The position numbers and the translations under genes were made by a program. This document shows, one piece after another, positions 32,836-45,800 of a DNA stretch of 64,000 nucleotides. Source of the stretch: Ephydatia muelleri (Eukaryota; Porifera; Demospongiae; Spongillida; Spongillidae); NCBI GenBank assembly GCA_013339895.1, contig JABACO010000106.1, positions 43,063 through 107,062 on the forward strand, read 5' to 3'. Within the stretch, counting starts at the first letter, position 1; every line of letters starts with the position of its first letter. Under the pieces are notes generated by a model that saw only the letters and a list, made by a program, of their open reading frames with translations, was not told the origin of the DNA and did no database searches.

Positions 32836-35800
32836 TCACAACTGTGCATGTGAGCTATCCAAAACAGAATGGTGTTTAACCAACTGCTCCAGAAGAAGAG
32901 CTGCTTTGCCGGGTTCTAACCCCGGGAAGATGGAGAGACCGCAAGCAATACCAAGAGTATGGGCAGTCATCTTGTTGTCTGTTTTCCATGGCTCACTGAC
33001 CAGTGTCGCAAATACAGCCACCAGCTTTGTTAAAGTGATGAGTTCATCTGTAAAGCATGCTGCCACAACATTATCCACTAGATCTGCCTGCAGAGGTACA
33101 TGTATAAGCAAGAGGAAAAGACAAAACGGGCAGGGGGGGGGAGGGTTTGGAGGGAAGGTGACACTTACATTGTTTCCAGAGTCCAGAATGGTCTTGAGGG
33201 CACCAAAGGTCTCCTGAGATAGAAGAGGATGTTCTCTCAAGTGGAGCTTTAAAAGGCCACTGACATTATTGGGGTCCCTCTGACCCATAACAGTTGCCCT
33301 GTGTGAAGGAAACACATCTTGAATCTCAAGCACACTGGTATCATATATTCTATAACCTTCGTGGGTTAAAGTGTGAGCTATCATGAGCAGGGTATACTGG
33401 ATATGTTAAGAAAAGTTTAATGGAACTCATAAATGATTGTATAAGGCTCAGTACAAAACCCCACTTCACTTTCCATTCCAACACCCAATATTACATGAGC
33501 TACCATTTTGAACATCACTGCATTCTCTGCCTTATTATGACCAGGGTCATCAGGGTCATCTACACATTGGTCGACACCAAAGGTAATAAACTATCTATAA
33601 GAATATGAATCATTTATATAAAGACAATTAATTAACAGTGCACATGATAACAGTCAGACATCAGACATTTTCCGATCAATTTTGCTAATTGTCAGATCAA
33701 TTTTGCACATGCATGATAAGAATGTCCGGACTGCTGACTGGAAATGGCAGCAAAGCACGCATGTCAAGTTGAAATTGAGACTGACGTTGAACCTGAGGTG
33801 AAAAAGTGCAGCCTTACTGTTCAGACCGTTAAAAAGTGGGTTTTGGACAACGAAAAGATCCTTGAGACATCTACGTGGCTAACATACGATACTAGTAAAA
33901 CAGATTGTACTGTAGTCACATCGCTAAAGTGTTCTGTGTGCATTCAATTTGAACAAAAACTGCGCAGACAAAGAAACTTCAATGCAGCATTCATTGTGGG
34001 TTTGACAAACACCTTAAGATCGTGCTGCTACAGATATGCACGCGCACGCAATGCTACTCTATGAAAAAGCCTTTTTAATAGTATTGTTGACTACTCGCTA
34101 TTGCTAAGGCTTTGAGTACACTTGATGCCAGCACTCAAGCGGCTGTTAGTCGTAACTTTAAGATAACTTATATGATGTGCAAAGAGGGGTTGGGCACAAA
34201 AAAAATTTCAGCATTGTGTGAACTTGAAGAAAAGCATGGGGTTAATTTGGAAATTAATATGTATACAAACACCAATTGCAAAAAAAAAGTACATTCAATG
34301 TCCGGTCAATTAGGAAATATGACAGGTCAACTTAGGTAATGGTCTGACAGTGTGTCAGAACAAACCCGAAACTTTATCATATGCACTAATTAATGGACTC
34401 AGCATAGGCTGCTGTAGAGATTATCAATATTGTGTGGTGAAACGGAAAGTGAGTGGGTATTGTACTGAACCTCATATAATGATAAACCTTAATCATTCGC
34501 GCTTGAACACTTGCTAGTCACATGCAAATGTTCCGCAAGTGTGTTTGGCCAACTTCATGAGGCACAGCTGAAGTATTTTCATTGGCATATACGATACTAA
34601 TAATCTTTTAGCACGACTTGTCCATATCCACAAAGTACTATAACACAACACTGAGTTAAATCCTACAGAGTTTATAAGGACAAGTACCCATTAAGAGTAT
34701 TACAGAGCTAGGTGAGCACATCAGAAATCTGCAGTCCAAAACACCATAGGGTGTACAGGATCAAAGCTGGAGGTGGTGGGTGGGGCTATATATTCTCATG
34801 ATATCAAACACCTAGTGGTATTGTAAATGATCGGTTCATTGAGTTGAGCAAAAATCTGTTGACAACTGCAAAATTACCATCCACCATTCTGCACCCATCA
34901 CATACCCCTCCATCCCTCCACCATTCTCCACACATCACATACCCCTCCATCCCTCCACCCTCTGCACATCACACCCTCCTCCATCCCTCCACCATTCTCC
35001 ACACATCACATACCCCTCCATCCCTCCACCCTCTGCACATCACACCCTCCTCCATCCCTCCACCATTCTCCACACATCACATACCCCTCCATCCCTCCAC
35101 CCTCCTCCACACATCACAGACCCCTCCATCCCTCCACCCTCTGCACATCACACCCTCCTCCATCCCTCCACCATTCTCCACACATCACAGACCCCTCCAT
35201 CCCTCCACCCTCCTCCACCCATCACAGACCCCTCCACCCATCACAGACCCCTCCATCCCTCCACCCTCCTCCACACATCACAGACCCCTCCATCTCTCCA
35301 CCCTCCTCCACCCATCACAGACCCCTCCATCCCTCCACCCTCCTCCACCCATCACAGACCCCTCCATCCCTCCACCCTCCTCCACCCATCACAGACCCCT
35401 CCATCCCTCCACCCTCCTCCACCCATCACAGACCCCTCCATCCCTCCACCCTCCTCCACCCATCACAGACCCCTCCATCCCTCCACCCTCCACACATCAC
35501 AGACTCCTCCATCCCTACCATCATACCTTAACTGCGATGCATTCACTGTGCCTCCTAAAAACTGGGCATGCATAGACTTTATGCTGGATGAGTCCCCAGG
35601 CACTCGGAAGAGCCCCTCCTCCTTCAGAGCTATTGGCTGTCGAAGGTACTCCAAACAGACATCCAATAAAAAGTAGTTCACACCTGGAGCAGAGAATAAA
35701 TCAGAGGAATAGATGGCCTTGCAAGTGTTGTGATGATGCTTGAAGTATAATTTAATAGCACATTATGAATATTATTGTTTACCAAATGACCATATGGATT

Positions 35801-38800
35801 AGAAAACAGTACTCCTAGTCACATGCCAAGACCAGGCCTTCTATATTCGTAGTCACATGCCAAGAACAGGCCCTATACAATGCCAAGACCAGGCCATCTA
35901 TACTCCTAATCACATGCCAAGACCAGGCCATCTATGGCAAGAGGGATTGATGGGGGAGGTGTGGCAAGAGGGATTGATGGGGGAGGTGTGGCAAGAGGAA
36001 TTGATGGGGGAGGTGTGGCAAGAGGGATTGATGGGGGAGGTGTGGCTAGAGGGTTTGATGGGGTGTGTGGCAAGAGGGATTGATGGGAGAGGTGTGGCAA
36101 GAGGGATTGATGAGAGAGGTGTGGCAAGAGGGATTGATGGGGGAGGTGTGGCAAGAGGGATTGATGGGGGAGGTGTGATGGGGTGTGTGGCAAGAGGGAT
36201 TGATGGGGGAGGTGTGGCAAGAGGGATTGATGGGGGTGTGGTAAGAGGGATTGATGGGGGAGGTGTGGCAAGAGGGATTGATGGGGGAGGTGTGGCAAGA
36301 GGGATTGATGGGGGAGGTGTGGCAAGAGGGATTGATGGGGGAGGTGTGGCAAGAGGGATTGATGGGGGAGGTGTGGCAAGAGGGATTGATGGGGGAGGTG
36401 TGGCAAGAGGGATTGATGGGGGAGGTGTGATGGGGTGTGTGGCAAGAGGGATTGATGGGGGAAGTGTGGCAAGAGGGATTGATGGGGGTGTGGTAAGAGG
36501 GGTTGATGGGGGAGGTGTGGCAAGAGGGATTGATGGGGGAGGTGTGGCAAGAGGGATTGATGGGGGAGGTGTGATGGGGGTGTGGCAAGAGGGATTGATG
36601 GGGGTGTGTGGCAAGAGGGATTGATGGGGGGGTGTGGCAAGAGGGATTGATGGGGGGGTGTGGCAAGAGGGATTGATGGGGGAGGTGTGGCAAGAGGGAT
36701 TGATGGGGGAGGTGTGGCAAGAGGGATTGATGGGGTGTGTGGCAAGAGGGATTGATGGGGGTGTGAGGCAAGAGGGATTGATGGGGGAGGTGTGGCAAGA
36801 GGGATTGATGGGAGAGGTGTGGCAAGAGGGTTTGATGGGGTGTGTGGCAAGAGGGATTGATGGAAGAGGTGTGGCAAGAGGGATTGATGGGAGAGGTGTG
36901 GCAAGAGGGATTGATGGGGGAGGTGTGGCAAGAGGGATTGATGGGGGGTGTGGCAAGAGGGATTGATGGGGGAGGTGTGGCAAGAGGGATTGATGGGGGA
37001 GGTGTGATGGGAGGTGTGGCAAGAGGGATTGATGGGGGTGTGGCAAGAGGGATTGATGGGGGAGGTGTGTGGCAAGAGGGATTGATGGGGGGCGTGGCAA
37101 GAGGGATTAATGGGGGTGTGTGGCAAGAGGGATTGATGGGGGAGGTGTGTGGCAAGAGGGATTGATGGGGGAGGTGTGTGGCAAGAGGGATTGATGGGGG
37201 AGGTGTGGCAAGAGGGATTGATGGGGGAGGTGTGTGGCAAGAGGGATTGATGGGGGAGGTGTGGCAAGAGGGATTGATGGGGGAGGTGTGTGGCAAGAGG
37301 GATTGATGGGGGAGGTGTGGCAAGAGGGATTGATGGGGGAGGTGTGTGGCAAGAGGGAAGGATGTACAGAAGCCATACCTTCCTGGATTGCAGACCCTTC
37401 CTTGATGAACTGCTGGCCTCTGGTCTGTAGCTCCTGAGGCGTGAGCACACTAATGCACTGAAACTGGATCTTACGAGCCTGAACCATCATGGCCTGGTCC
37501 TGTGAAAGGTCACATGAGAGACCACATGAGATGGGGGAGGGTCACATGAGAGATCACATGAGATGAGGCACATGAGAGATCACATGAGATCGAGGATGAC
37601 ATGAGAGGGTGAAAGCCGGAACCTTTATTCATTGAATGTATCTCTGCATCACGTCCTCACACACATATCCTGAGGACCATCACCATGCATTACATCATCA
37701 TGCATTACATCATCATGCATTACATCATCATGCATTACATCATCATGCATTACATCATCATGCAGTACAACATAGTGCTCAGTCAACTGCTTCCCTACAA
37801 ATCCCATCTTTGACCCTCCCACTCTCCCTCACTCTGCTCTACTGCTTGAACTCCTCCCCAGCCCTTACCTTAAAAGGGTACTCCTCGAACATATGTGCAT
37901 TAGGGGCAGGGATTGTCTCTATGGAAACAGATCCCATTATCGTTTCTTTCACATATGCAACTGGGTCAAACGGTTCCTGAGCAGCTGAATTGGTCTGGGA
38001 CAGCAATCCCTGCTGCTTCCCATGTAGCAGTACATCTTGCATCTGAACAAAACTCTTCAGTCCTGTGTTCATGACAGTCACCATGTTCTCCACCAGTGTC
38101 TGGAGAGAACACAGAGTAGAGGGCAGCTGTGTGACAAATACTGAGCTCTGCAGGGTGTTGAGGCTGTTCACAGCTACATCGTACTCCAGACGAGCCTGAA
38201 TGGGGAGGAGGAACGTGAGGTCATGATGAGTACAGGTCAGGATGGGTACATGAGGTCATGATGGGTACATGAGGTCACGACGGGTACATGAGGTCATGAT
38301 GGGTACATGAGGTCATGATGGGTACATGACGGGTACATGAGGTCATGATGGGTACATGAGGTCATGATGGGTACATGAGGTCATGACGGGTACATGGTCT
38401 GCACCTCTTGGGCTTTCTTGCACATAACAGCTTCTCTCTCGTACAGCTTATTGCCAGGCTGCATTGACCAGTTGTCTCCAAACTCTTTATACAAGGTCAT
38501 AAGAGATGATTCCCAGTCTGCTGAACAGCTGGTGAGTGCATATCATGTAACCATGGCAACTACATGTAGCATCATACCTGTAATAGCGCTCTCTTGCTCT
38601 GCTTAGCTGCAAAACAGAGGTAAAGTGGTCTTTAATTAGCTGGCGACCATCATGGGATATCTGAAAATGAGAAGCAATATGCATCACTGTGCCATCTTCT
38701 CCCCCACCCTCCCCCTCCTCCCTCTTCACCTCCTCCCACTCCACCTCCTCCCCCTACCTCTCCGTCCACCCTCCCCCTCCTCCCTCTCCCTCCCTCACTC

Positions 38801-39374
38801 CTCTCACCATTCTAAATCTCTTCTCAAGATCCACTAGCATGTACACTTGCAAGGGTTGAAGCGCTTGGAGTTCCAGGTTTGATGATACGTTGGAGCGATG
38901 TAAGGCTTCGGCCTGGATCTGCTCTTTGAGCGAGCTCCACTGGGCTTCCATCGCACTGATCGGAAGTGTGGTCAGTGCGGTAGTGCTTCGGTGTGAGCGT
39001 GCGTACATGCCAAACTTACCCATGAAACCTCATCTTATTGAATTGGGCCTCTTCCGATATGGATAAGGACAATTTCTGAAGCGCCTTGATGTTGTCTCGA
39101 TCCACGGCTATCCTCTTCTTCAATAGACTGACGATCCCCTACGCGATGAATAAAGTCCAGGTGACACCGCACTGGAGTAAGGTGAGCCTCTATTCTGTAC
39201 CTTGGCATTTTTGATCAGGTCTTCGACACGGGATACAACTGTTTCGAAGTATTCCTGAACATTAGAGATATAATTCTCACTGAACTTTTAAGCTCAATTT
39301 CCCATCCGTCATACCGCTAGCAAAAGACGTCCCTCGTCATTCGAATGGCTCCTTCTCTTGCTGGTCATGCTCAT
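32836..39374 (-). CDS. F-BAR and RhoGAP domain protein (RGD1/gacF-like), 11 exons, 524 aa
   Basis: Exons (minus strand): 39374-39315, 39254-39201, 39138-39020, 38955-38808, 38660-38578, 38528-38405, 38195-37869, 37499-37379, 35683-35527, 33298-33169, 33087-32836. All join in frame (1575 nt). Resid. 1-20 are a basic start (MSMTSKRRSHSNDEG). About 21-340 are helical and F-BAR/FCH-like (EYFETVVSRVEDLIKNAK, LKKRIAVDRDNIKALQKLS, WESSLMTLYKEFGDNW), expected to bind curved membrane. About 385-520 are RhoGAP: LKEEGLFRVPGD with the catalytic arginine finger, GLLKLHLREHPLL, NKMTAHTLGIACGLSIFPGL. RhoGAPs stimulate GTP hydrolysis on Rho/Rac/Cdc42, so a membrane-to-actin role is inferred. Minisatellites lie close to several donor sites, and intron 9 holds a transposon-derived ORF (33744-34339). 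Orthology to a named animal gene is not claimed. Confidence 0.85.
33744..34339 (+). pseudogene. Transposon-derived (ZNF862/C17orf113-like hAT) N-terminal fragment
   Basis: 33744-34064 encodes SLTVQTVKKWVLDNEKILETSTWLTYDTS followed by SLKCSVCIQFEQKL and FIVGLTNTLRSCCY, the N-terminal C2-type zinc-finger region of ZNF862-like hAT-derived proteins. After a frameshift, 34112-34339 continues (STLDASTQAAVSRNFKITY.MCKEGLGTKKISALCELEEKHGV). It lies antisense in intron 9 of the RhoGAP gene, and the transposase core is absent. A dead insertion. Confidence 0.65.
34880..35518. repeat. Minisatellite in RhoGAP intron 9, unit about 37 bp
   Basis: About 17 copies of CCCTCCACCCTCCTCCACCC-ATCACAGACCCCTCCAT and shorter variants. 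The array begins about 8 nt from the donor of exon 9 (35527). Strand composition is extreme: almost no G on the plus strand. Confidence 0.93.
35935..37360. repeat. Minisatellite in RhoGAP intron 8, unit 26-29 bp
   Basis: About 52 copies of GGCAAGAGGGATTGATGGGG-GAGGTGT, with occasional higher-order blocks containing GTGATGGGGTGT. It starts about 19 nt from the donor of exon 8 (37379) and fills most of the intron. Three minus-strand frames and one plus-strand frame are open for 400-500 codons (HQSLLPH-type repeats) purely because the unit lacks stops. Confidence 0.95.
37500..37868. repeat. Short tandem repeats in RhoGAP intron 7
   Basis: Six copies of the 15-mer CATCATGCATTACAT at 37682-37766 and a CACATGAGAGATCA-type repeat at 37508-37600. 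No gene content. Confidence 0.8.
38215..38398. repeat. Minisatellite in RhoGAP intron 6, unit 18 bp
   Basis: About 10 copies of GGTACATGAGGTCATGAT with CGACGG/TGATGG variants, ending about 6 nt from the donor of exon 6 (38405). Confidence 0.9.
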
Positions 39375-40659
39375 CTGGTCTGTCCTTCGCCACGCCCCTA
39401 TCAATAAAGTAGGTCACGTGATAATAGAATAGAATAATGTATTACTAGGTTTCGTTCCCATCCCCTATTTGGAGACAGGCAACTGAACCCTAGTTACCGC
39501 ATGGAACTGCAATGTGGCTTATCCTTCTATATCCGTACACTCACTGTGAGTTGATATTTCGGTCAGGCGCCCTCCCTTCGATGACTAAAACAGTATAAGT
39601 TTCATATTTATATACGCGAGAAGAGAGGGCCGAGACTAAATGCGCTTTATTTTGGGTTGTTCGTGTCACTAGGCTTTTGTGAATCCGCCAGGCCAACTTA
39701 AATAATTCTTTTAGAAACGTGTACTCAAGAGATGGCTGTATTTGGTTCTGTTTCGGGTGTAATGGGCTTATTTTCTGCACGTCGTGGCAACGCTTTGAAC
39801 AGGGCAGATTTTTTACGTAGCGAAGTGGTCCTCTCATAATGTACATGTGAGACTTAAGTATAACTGATACACTGACACACAAAACAAAATCACACACTAT
39901 TCTTTGCGTTTTTTGGCCGCAAAGACTTCAGTCTAGGACACACACTCAGGTAGTGTTCTCACTTTAGCTTCTGTACTTTGTTAGCCATATGTCCTGCACA
40001 ACTGATTGAAATGGTTGTGTATACCTGTTCCCCCATCAGCCCAAAGCCTGCATTGTACATGTCCACCCATTCACTAGACATGGTTTTCGAGTAGGTGCAT
40101 CTTTACTGTCCTTTTCATGCCGGGAAAACAGTAGTCTCAATAACTTGTATGTAATCTGCTGTAATAAAAGCCATCATGATCATGTGTTATTATTGCCAAT
40201 GCATGCATGTTGTGAATGGATCGATACTTACCAAGTGTACTCTTTTCCTGTTCAGTTATACAGTTCTTGTTGTATAAGTTGTGGCACTGAGAGAACGAAG
40301 AAAAGGCTGTCTTGCTTCTCACACAGAGCAGTTGCTTCCTCAACCAGTTGTGGTGAGTGCTTCAGTGCAGTGTCAATTAGGGATGAGCACAGTGTGTGTG
40401 TGTGTGTGTATGTTGATCCTGAAATGGAATTAAGATGATATAAAGTATGTTACATTTATTTCGCTTTACCTGCAATGACTTGTGTACATGGTTGCCTATG
40501 AATGCGCTTGCCATTGTATTGCTACCACTGTACATTTAGAGACTGGAGAGCTGCTTCCACTCACTTCACAAAGGGTCCCTCAGACATAGCTAACCCTTTG
40601 TCTAGCTTCAGCAATCATTTGTTCCTACATCATGCATGCTCAGGTTTGAGGTTGAAAAG
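39375..40659. other. RhoGAP upstream region, no gene recognised
   Basis: Probable promoter side of the RhoGAP gene (starts at 39374, minus). No TATA or other element is convincing. Short open frames (39541-39897, 40145-40438) have no motif. A (TG)n stretch lies at 40396-40410. Confidence 0.4.
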
Positions 40660-40909
40660 AGGTGCATCAGGGACTTCGGGAGGGGAGGGGTCTAATAACT
40701 ATAGTCACAAGTGGGGGTGGGTACGGGAGGGGGTGTGCCCCCTCCTGGGACAGCCAGGAAGTCTGGGGCGAAGCCCCAATCGCTTTTCTTACTTTTGCGC
40801 TTATTTAGCATGAAAATATACATACTTTTGACAGAGATATCAAAACAGCTTAATATCATTTGTTAACATGAAACTAAAAATTAGCAAAGGCAACAGTTAC
40901 ATGTACTAT

Positions 40910-41815
40910 TTAGTGTTCAACTCTAAAAAGATTCATTAGTTGTATTCTACGAGGGTGGCGATGTGAAAACTCTTCCACTACTTCTTCAGGGTCGATATCC
41001 ACTTCTCTATGGCATTTGAGCAGAGCTAGACTATTCAACCTGTCTTCCCCCATGGTGCTTCGTAAAGCAGTTTTAAGATGCCTTAGAAGGCTGATAGATC
41101 TCTCACATTCACAACTTGTCACAGGAAGTGTAGTAATGATGACAAAGAGAGCATGAATGTTAGGATAAAAGTCCTTATCAGTATGCCTTAGAACCTTCTC
41201 TGGAGTGTCCAACTCATTTGCTTCTGATGTCATTTTAGTCCATTTTGTCTTCCACATGTCCATTTCAGAGTCTAAGCCTCTGGAGAATGGAAGATCATCG
41301 CTATAAAGCTTAAGTAGGTTAAAAAAATCTGGTTCAGAGATGATGGTATTGGAATTTACAATTTTGGAAGGCATCAGCTGAATGCATTCAACTATGATAC
41401 TGATAGTTTCTTTATCAAACCGCATATCAAGTTCTGTGATGAGATGGTCCAACATAGGGATGGTAAGGATTCGTTTATAGTAGTCACTTATATTATCTGC
41501 TGGGGGATTGGCACGATGCAGTTGCACAGGTGATATTCGAGGGCATGACTCTGTTACTTCAACACTTTCAGCCAATGCTATAGCCTCATGGTATATTTTT
41601 GCATGCAACCTGTCAACTTTAGATCAAGCTTCTTTAATAGCTGGCTTTACAGCCTCTACATCATTGTGTGCACGAACTACATCAACATATCGTCCTTGAA
41701 GCTTTACACTATAAGTCTTTTGTGTAAGATAAGACATTGTGACTTAAAACTAAAGCAACAACAAAAGAGAACTGATAGATGGCAAGCAAGAAAGAATTTG
41801 CACCAGACCGTGAGA
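40910..41815 (-). pseudogene. hAT transposase, C-terminal part (P52rIPK/ZMYM1-like)
   Basis: Minus strand: SFLLAIYQFSFVVALVLSHNV (41800-41720), then KLQGRYVDVVRAHNDVEAV, an in-frame TGA near 41628, then 41608-40910 (232 aa). The latter carries the hAT dimerisation region: PNIHALFVIITTLPVTSCECERSISLLRHLKTALRSTMGEDRLNSLALL. It ends at 40910. It belongs with 53079-52707; the join is interrupted by the 10.9 kb insertion. Confidence 0.78.
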
Positions 41816-42012
41816 CTCTGTCCCGGGTAAAAAAGTTCGCGTTGTAACGCGTCGTTATGCGTACTTTTTGTACCGCGTAGATACACGTATTTGGGTTCAT
41901 AAAACTCGCGATAATGCGTGACTATTATGGCCGATTTCCACGCGTTGCTTTTTTACGGGCTAATTAGCATGTCATTAACGCGTACCTTTTAATTGCATTC
42001 ATGTTATATATA

Positions 42013-42480
42013 TACCCAGGAGAAATAATCGCGCGTAATTGTGCGCGAAAAACGGCCATAACTCACGCCAAAATACGCGGTCTTCACAACGCTGTATCTT
42101 CTTGATTGTGCAATATAGTGGAGCTGCATTTTGCATATTTACAAAGCGGTCCTGTGTCTATAGAAGTCCAAAGATGGTTTAGTTTGCGATGCATCGTTCC
42201 GAAGATATTCACATTCAAGTAAAGGGCTTGATTTCGCGGGGTTTTGTACTTGAAGCCCGCGAAATCTTGCTCTAAGTTGATTGTGAATATCTTCCGAACG
42301 ATGCATCGCAAACTAAACCATCTTTCGACTTCTATAGACACAGGACCGCTTTGTAAATATGCAAAATGCAGCTCCACTATATTGCACAATCAAGAAGATA
42401 CAGCGTTTTGAAGACCGCGTAATTTGGCGTTGTTATGGCCGTTTTTTGCGCGCGATTACGCCGTTTTTTTCTCCCGGGTA
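42013..42480. mobile_element. Palindromic (foldback) element, about 468 bp
   Basis: Two arms of about 205 bp that are near-perfect reverse complements. CACGCCAAAATACGCGGTCT..ATTGTGCAATATAGTGGAGC on the left matches the right arm read inversely, with a short centre around 42225-42262 (GGGCTTGATTTCGCGGGG). Outer ends are CCCAGGAGAAA and TTTCTCCCGGG, flanked by TA/TATA. It could extrude as a long hairpin. No coding. Confidence 0.8.
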
Positions 42481-42800
42481 TATACTGTAAATTACGTAAT
42501 GGTCTTATTACTTTTAATATATAGAAAATGAACTTCTTCGAGATAAACAAAACAAAAGCAACCCCATACAATGAAAGCGTGAATGCAGCGGGTGAGTTCA
42601 GTCTATACTTCCTTCCTTGACCAGTCAACCTGCAGTATCTTCACTTTCATCCGTCAGCACAGCATGGCAGCCTCCATCATCGTGAGCAGCATCTCTCAGC
42701 ACAGCACGACAGCCTCCATCATCGTGAGTAGCATCAAACACTGTAGGCTGCACTTTCACAAACTTTGGGCTCCTGCTGTGAAGGCTCCTGCACTTAGCAT

Positions 42801-45800
42801 TCATATTGCCTTGTAGTATTGACTTCCATCGTATCTTTTCGTCATCCAAGCTACTGGCAGGTTGATGTGCACTGTATGGGACAAAACAAAACTGTTTATT
42901 AATGTTTCATTGTCAATAAACTTACTTCTAATACCACCAATGATGGTTTGATCAAGTATTTTGTACCCCGAAGGTGATGGAGTGCAGCAACCATTTACAA
43001 GCTCGTCATCTGAAAAGAGTGCCCGCATCAAATTCAGGGCTAACTTTGGAGCATTTTTGGCCGTGAATTCAGCAGAAGCCAATTTATCAGCTTGTTGTCC
43101 ACACCCTTTGCTTTGCATCAGTAGCAGCTGGATTTCCTAGCCAGCACCCTAAATATGTAAGCATCATATCTGCACCGCCAAGCTGACAACACAACAACAA
43201 AAGCTAACCAGTAGGCTTGAGTTCAGACAAACTACCTGCAGGATCAATTTGTACTAGTTATTAAAGATAAGACAGTGCCCATGGTACAACTTACTCTCTG
43301 CACGTCCTGCATCCGAACCAATTTTAAATTATAATCACAATAAAAATAAAATTAGCTCTATTGTACAATGCATGTACCTCTGGATACTTGTTGTTCTGAG
43401 GTTGTGTCGACATTATCAGGTGCTTTATATCAGCCAACTGCAGCTACATGTATACATGCAACATAAAGTGACTGCATGAATGCTTTTCTGTATGTAAATA
43501 CCATTATGTGGTTTAGAGACTTTACAACTGTTGAGTCAGAAGATGCTTTACTTGTGTGCAGATAATCATTGGCTATACATTGATAGTAAAATATTTCAAA
43601 CAGTTATTAAGACTTTGATCTTGTACTTACATGTACTTGCTGCACTGTCACGCTTTGCTTTTTTACTAGCCAACACTGTTAACTCAGTTGCATCCTACAT
43701 AACATTTTTGGCGGATTGAGTAGCACTATAGTTAACTGGTTGCACAAATAATGTAGTTTACCTGCTGGGACTTGATTTCGATGAATGACGCACTGCTTAG
43801 AAGTGCTTCTTTTTTCTTTGCCTTTTTGGTATCAACATGTTTCTGCATGGAAAAGGTGCAATTCATATACACGCAAGTTGACATACATTTATGATGAACT
43901 ATAACCTCTTTTTCGCAGACCTTTGAAGTCATTGGCACTGATATCACTGTAGGTAGCAATACGAGAATGGGAATAAAATTTACAGCAAGCTGCTAATACA
44001 TACCGTATAATCTCATATAAACGCCGCGGCGTTTATTCGGAACAAAATTAATTTTTTCAAGTGCTCGTACTATAAGTGTGTTCTCTTCAACTATATGCAC
44101 AAATCAGATGCTATTTTAGAATCTCATAGCCATACGCCCCTACTACTATGTTATCTCGTTAATCATTCTTAACCTTTGTCATTTCTGAAGTAAGGACCAA
44201 CGGCGTAGGTAACGGTTGTGGTCGCAGCGAGCGGTAGTCAACGACGCTCTGATTTTTTCGTTTTGGCATATTGCTCACCTTGTACCCTCACTTGATCGAT
44301 CTGCCAAGTCAGTTATTATATTGCAGTGCGTGTTGATTTATTACTGAGCGTACTAAAACCTTGCTTCTTCCCGCCCTGTTGCCGGGAAAATGGGAGTATT
44401 GACATTAAAATTAACGTTAACGTTACAATTATTATAAAGACTTAGATTCAAATTTGCATAGTCATTGACTTGATGAAGCATGTCTGGACGTAGAAAGAAG
44501 GCGTACAGTGTGGAATTTAAACTTTCTGTAGTAAGCAAGACTGAGACAAGTAGCATTAGAGCTGTAGCAAGGGAAGCGGGAGTGGATGAGAAACGGGTTC
44601 GTGAATGGAAAGGACAAGAAATGGAGTTGGAAGAAATGATGCAAAAGCAAGGCAAGATGGTAAGCAAGGTCCGAAAACGTATTCGAGGAGGTGGCAGAAA
44701 AGTGCATTTCCCGAAGCAGGAGAAGTTAATTGCAGAGCGCATTTTACAACAGAGAGCCCTGCATGTTCGTGTGTTGCGCAGGGATGTCGCTCGTATCGCC
44801 AAAGAGATCATTACCGATCCACATTTCAGTGCTTCACCTGGTTGGATTTCGAAATTCATGAGGCGATACAGGTTTGTCACAAGGGTTAAGACAACTGCTG
44901 GTCAAAGTCTTCCCAAAAATGTCAGCGAGAGGATTATTGACTATGTGACCAATTGCCGCAAACGGATAACAAGGAATCAGTTACCGCTCAACTGCATTGC
45001 GAACATGGACGAAACAGCTGTGTGGGCAGATATGCCAGGCAATTCAACCATTGAAGTACGAGGGGCACACACAATACAAATCGCAACAACAGGACACGAC
45101 AAGCAGAGGATAACAATTTGCCTAGCCGCGTTTGCCGATGGCACAAAGTTAAAGCCATTTATTGTGTTTAAAGGCAAACGGATTCCCAAGGAAATATGCA
45201 ATGTGCAAGACGCTGTGATTCGAATGAGTCACAATGGGTGGATGAACGAAGACCTCACGAAGGAGTGGATAGCTACTGTATGGAACGTCTCGGTTCAACC
45301 CAGTGCAAAGCAAATGCTTGTGTGGGATGCCTTCAAGTGCCACTTCACTAGCAGTGTGAAATCCTTGCTGCAACAGAGCAACACTGACTTAGTTTCAGTA
45401 CCACCTGGGTGCACTAAAATTCTGCAGCCTGCAGACGTGTGCTGGAATGCACCATTTAAGGCCCGCTATTGCGACTTATATACTGTGTGGATGTCTGCGC
45501 GAAACCACGAGCGAACCAAAGCTGGCAATTTAAGAGCTCCGTCAAAGGCTCTAATGGTTGAGTGGGTCTTACGCTCTTGGGAATCTGTTACTTGTGACAC
45601 GATTCGCCGATCATTTGATGTGTGTGGTGTGACAAGTTACGACCCGAAGGTCATTCACTGCACCAAAAAAGGGGGATTAGCGAATGATGCCCACCAACGA
45701 CTCGAAAATTTAATGAGTCAACCAGGGGACGACAGCGAAAAAGACGCGAGTGAAGATGATGCATGGTCCCTTATGCAAGGCAGTGATCATGAGGACGGTT

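Noticed and set aside
35906..37450. Long open frames (HQSLLPH, VARGIDGG types) of up to 514 codons
   Set aside because: They are stop-free readings of a 26-29 bp minisatellite in an intron, open in several frames on both strands.
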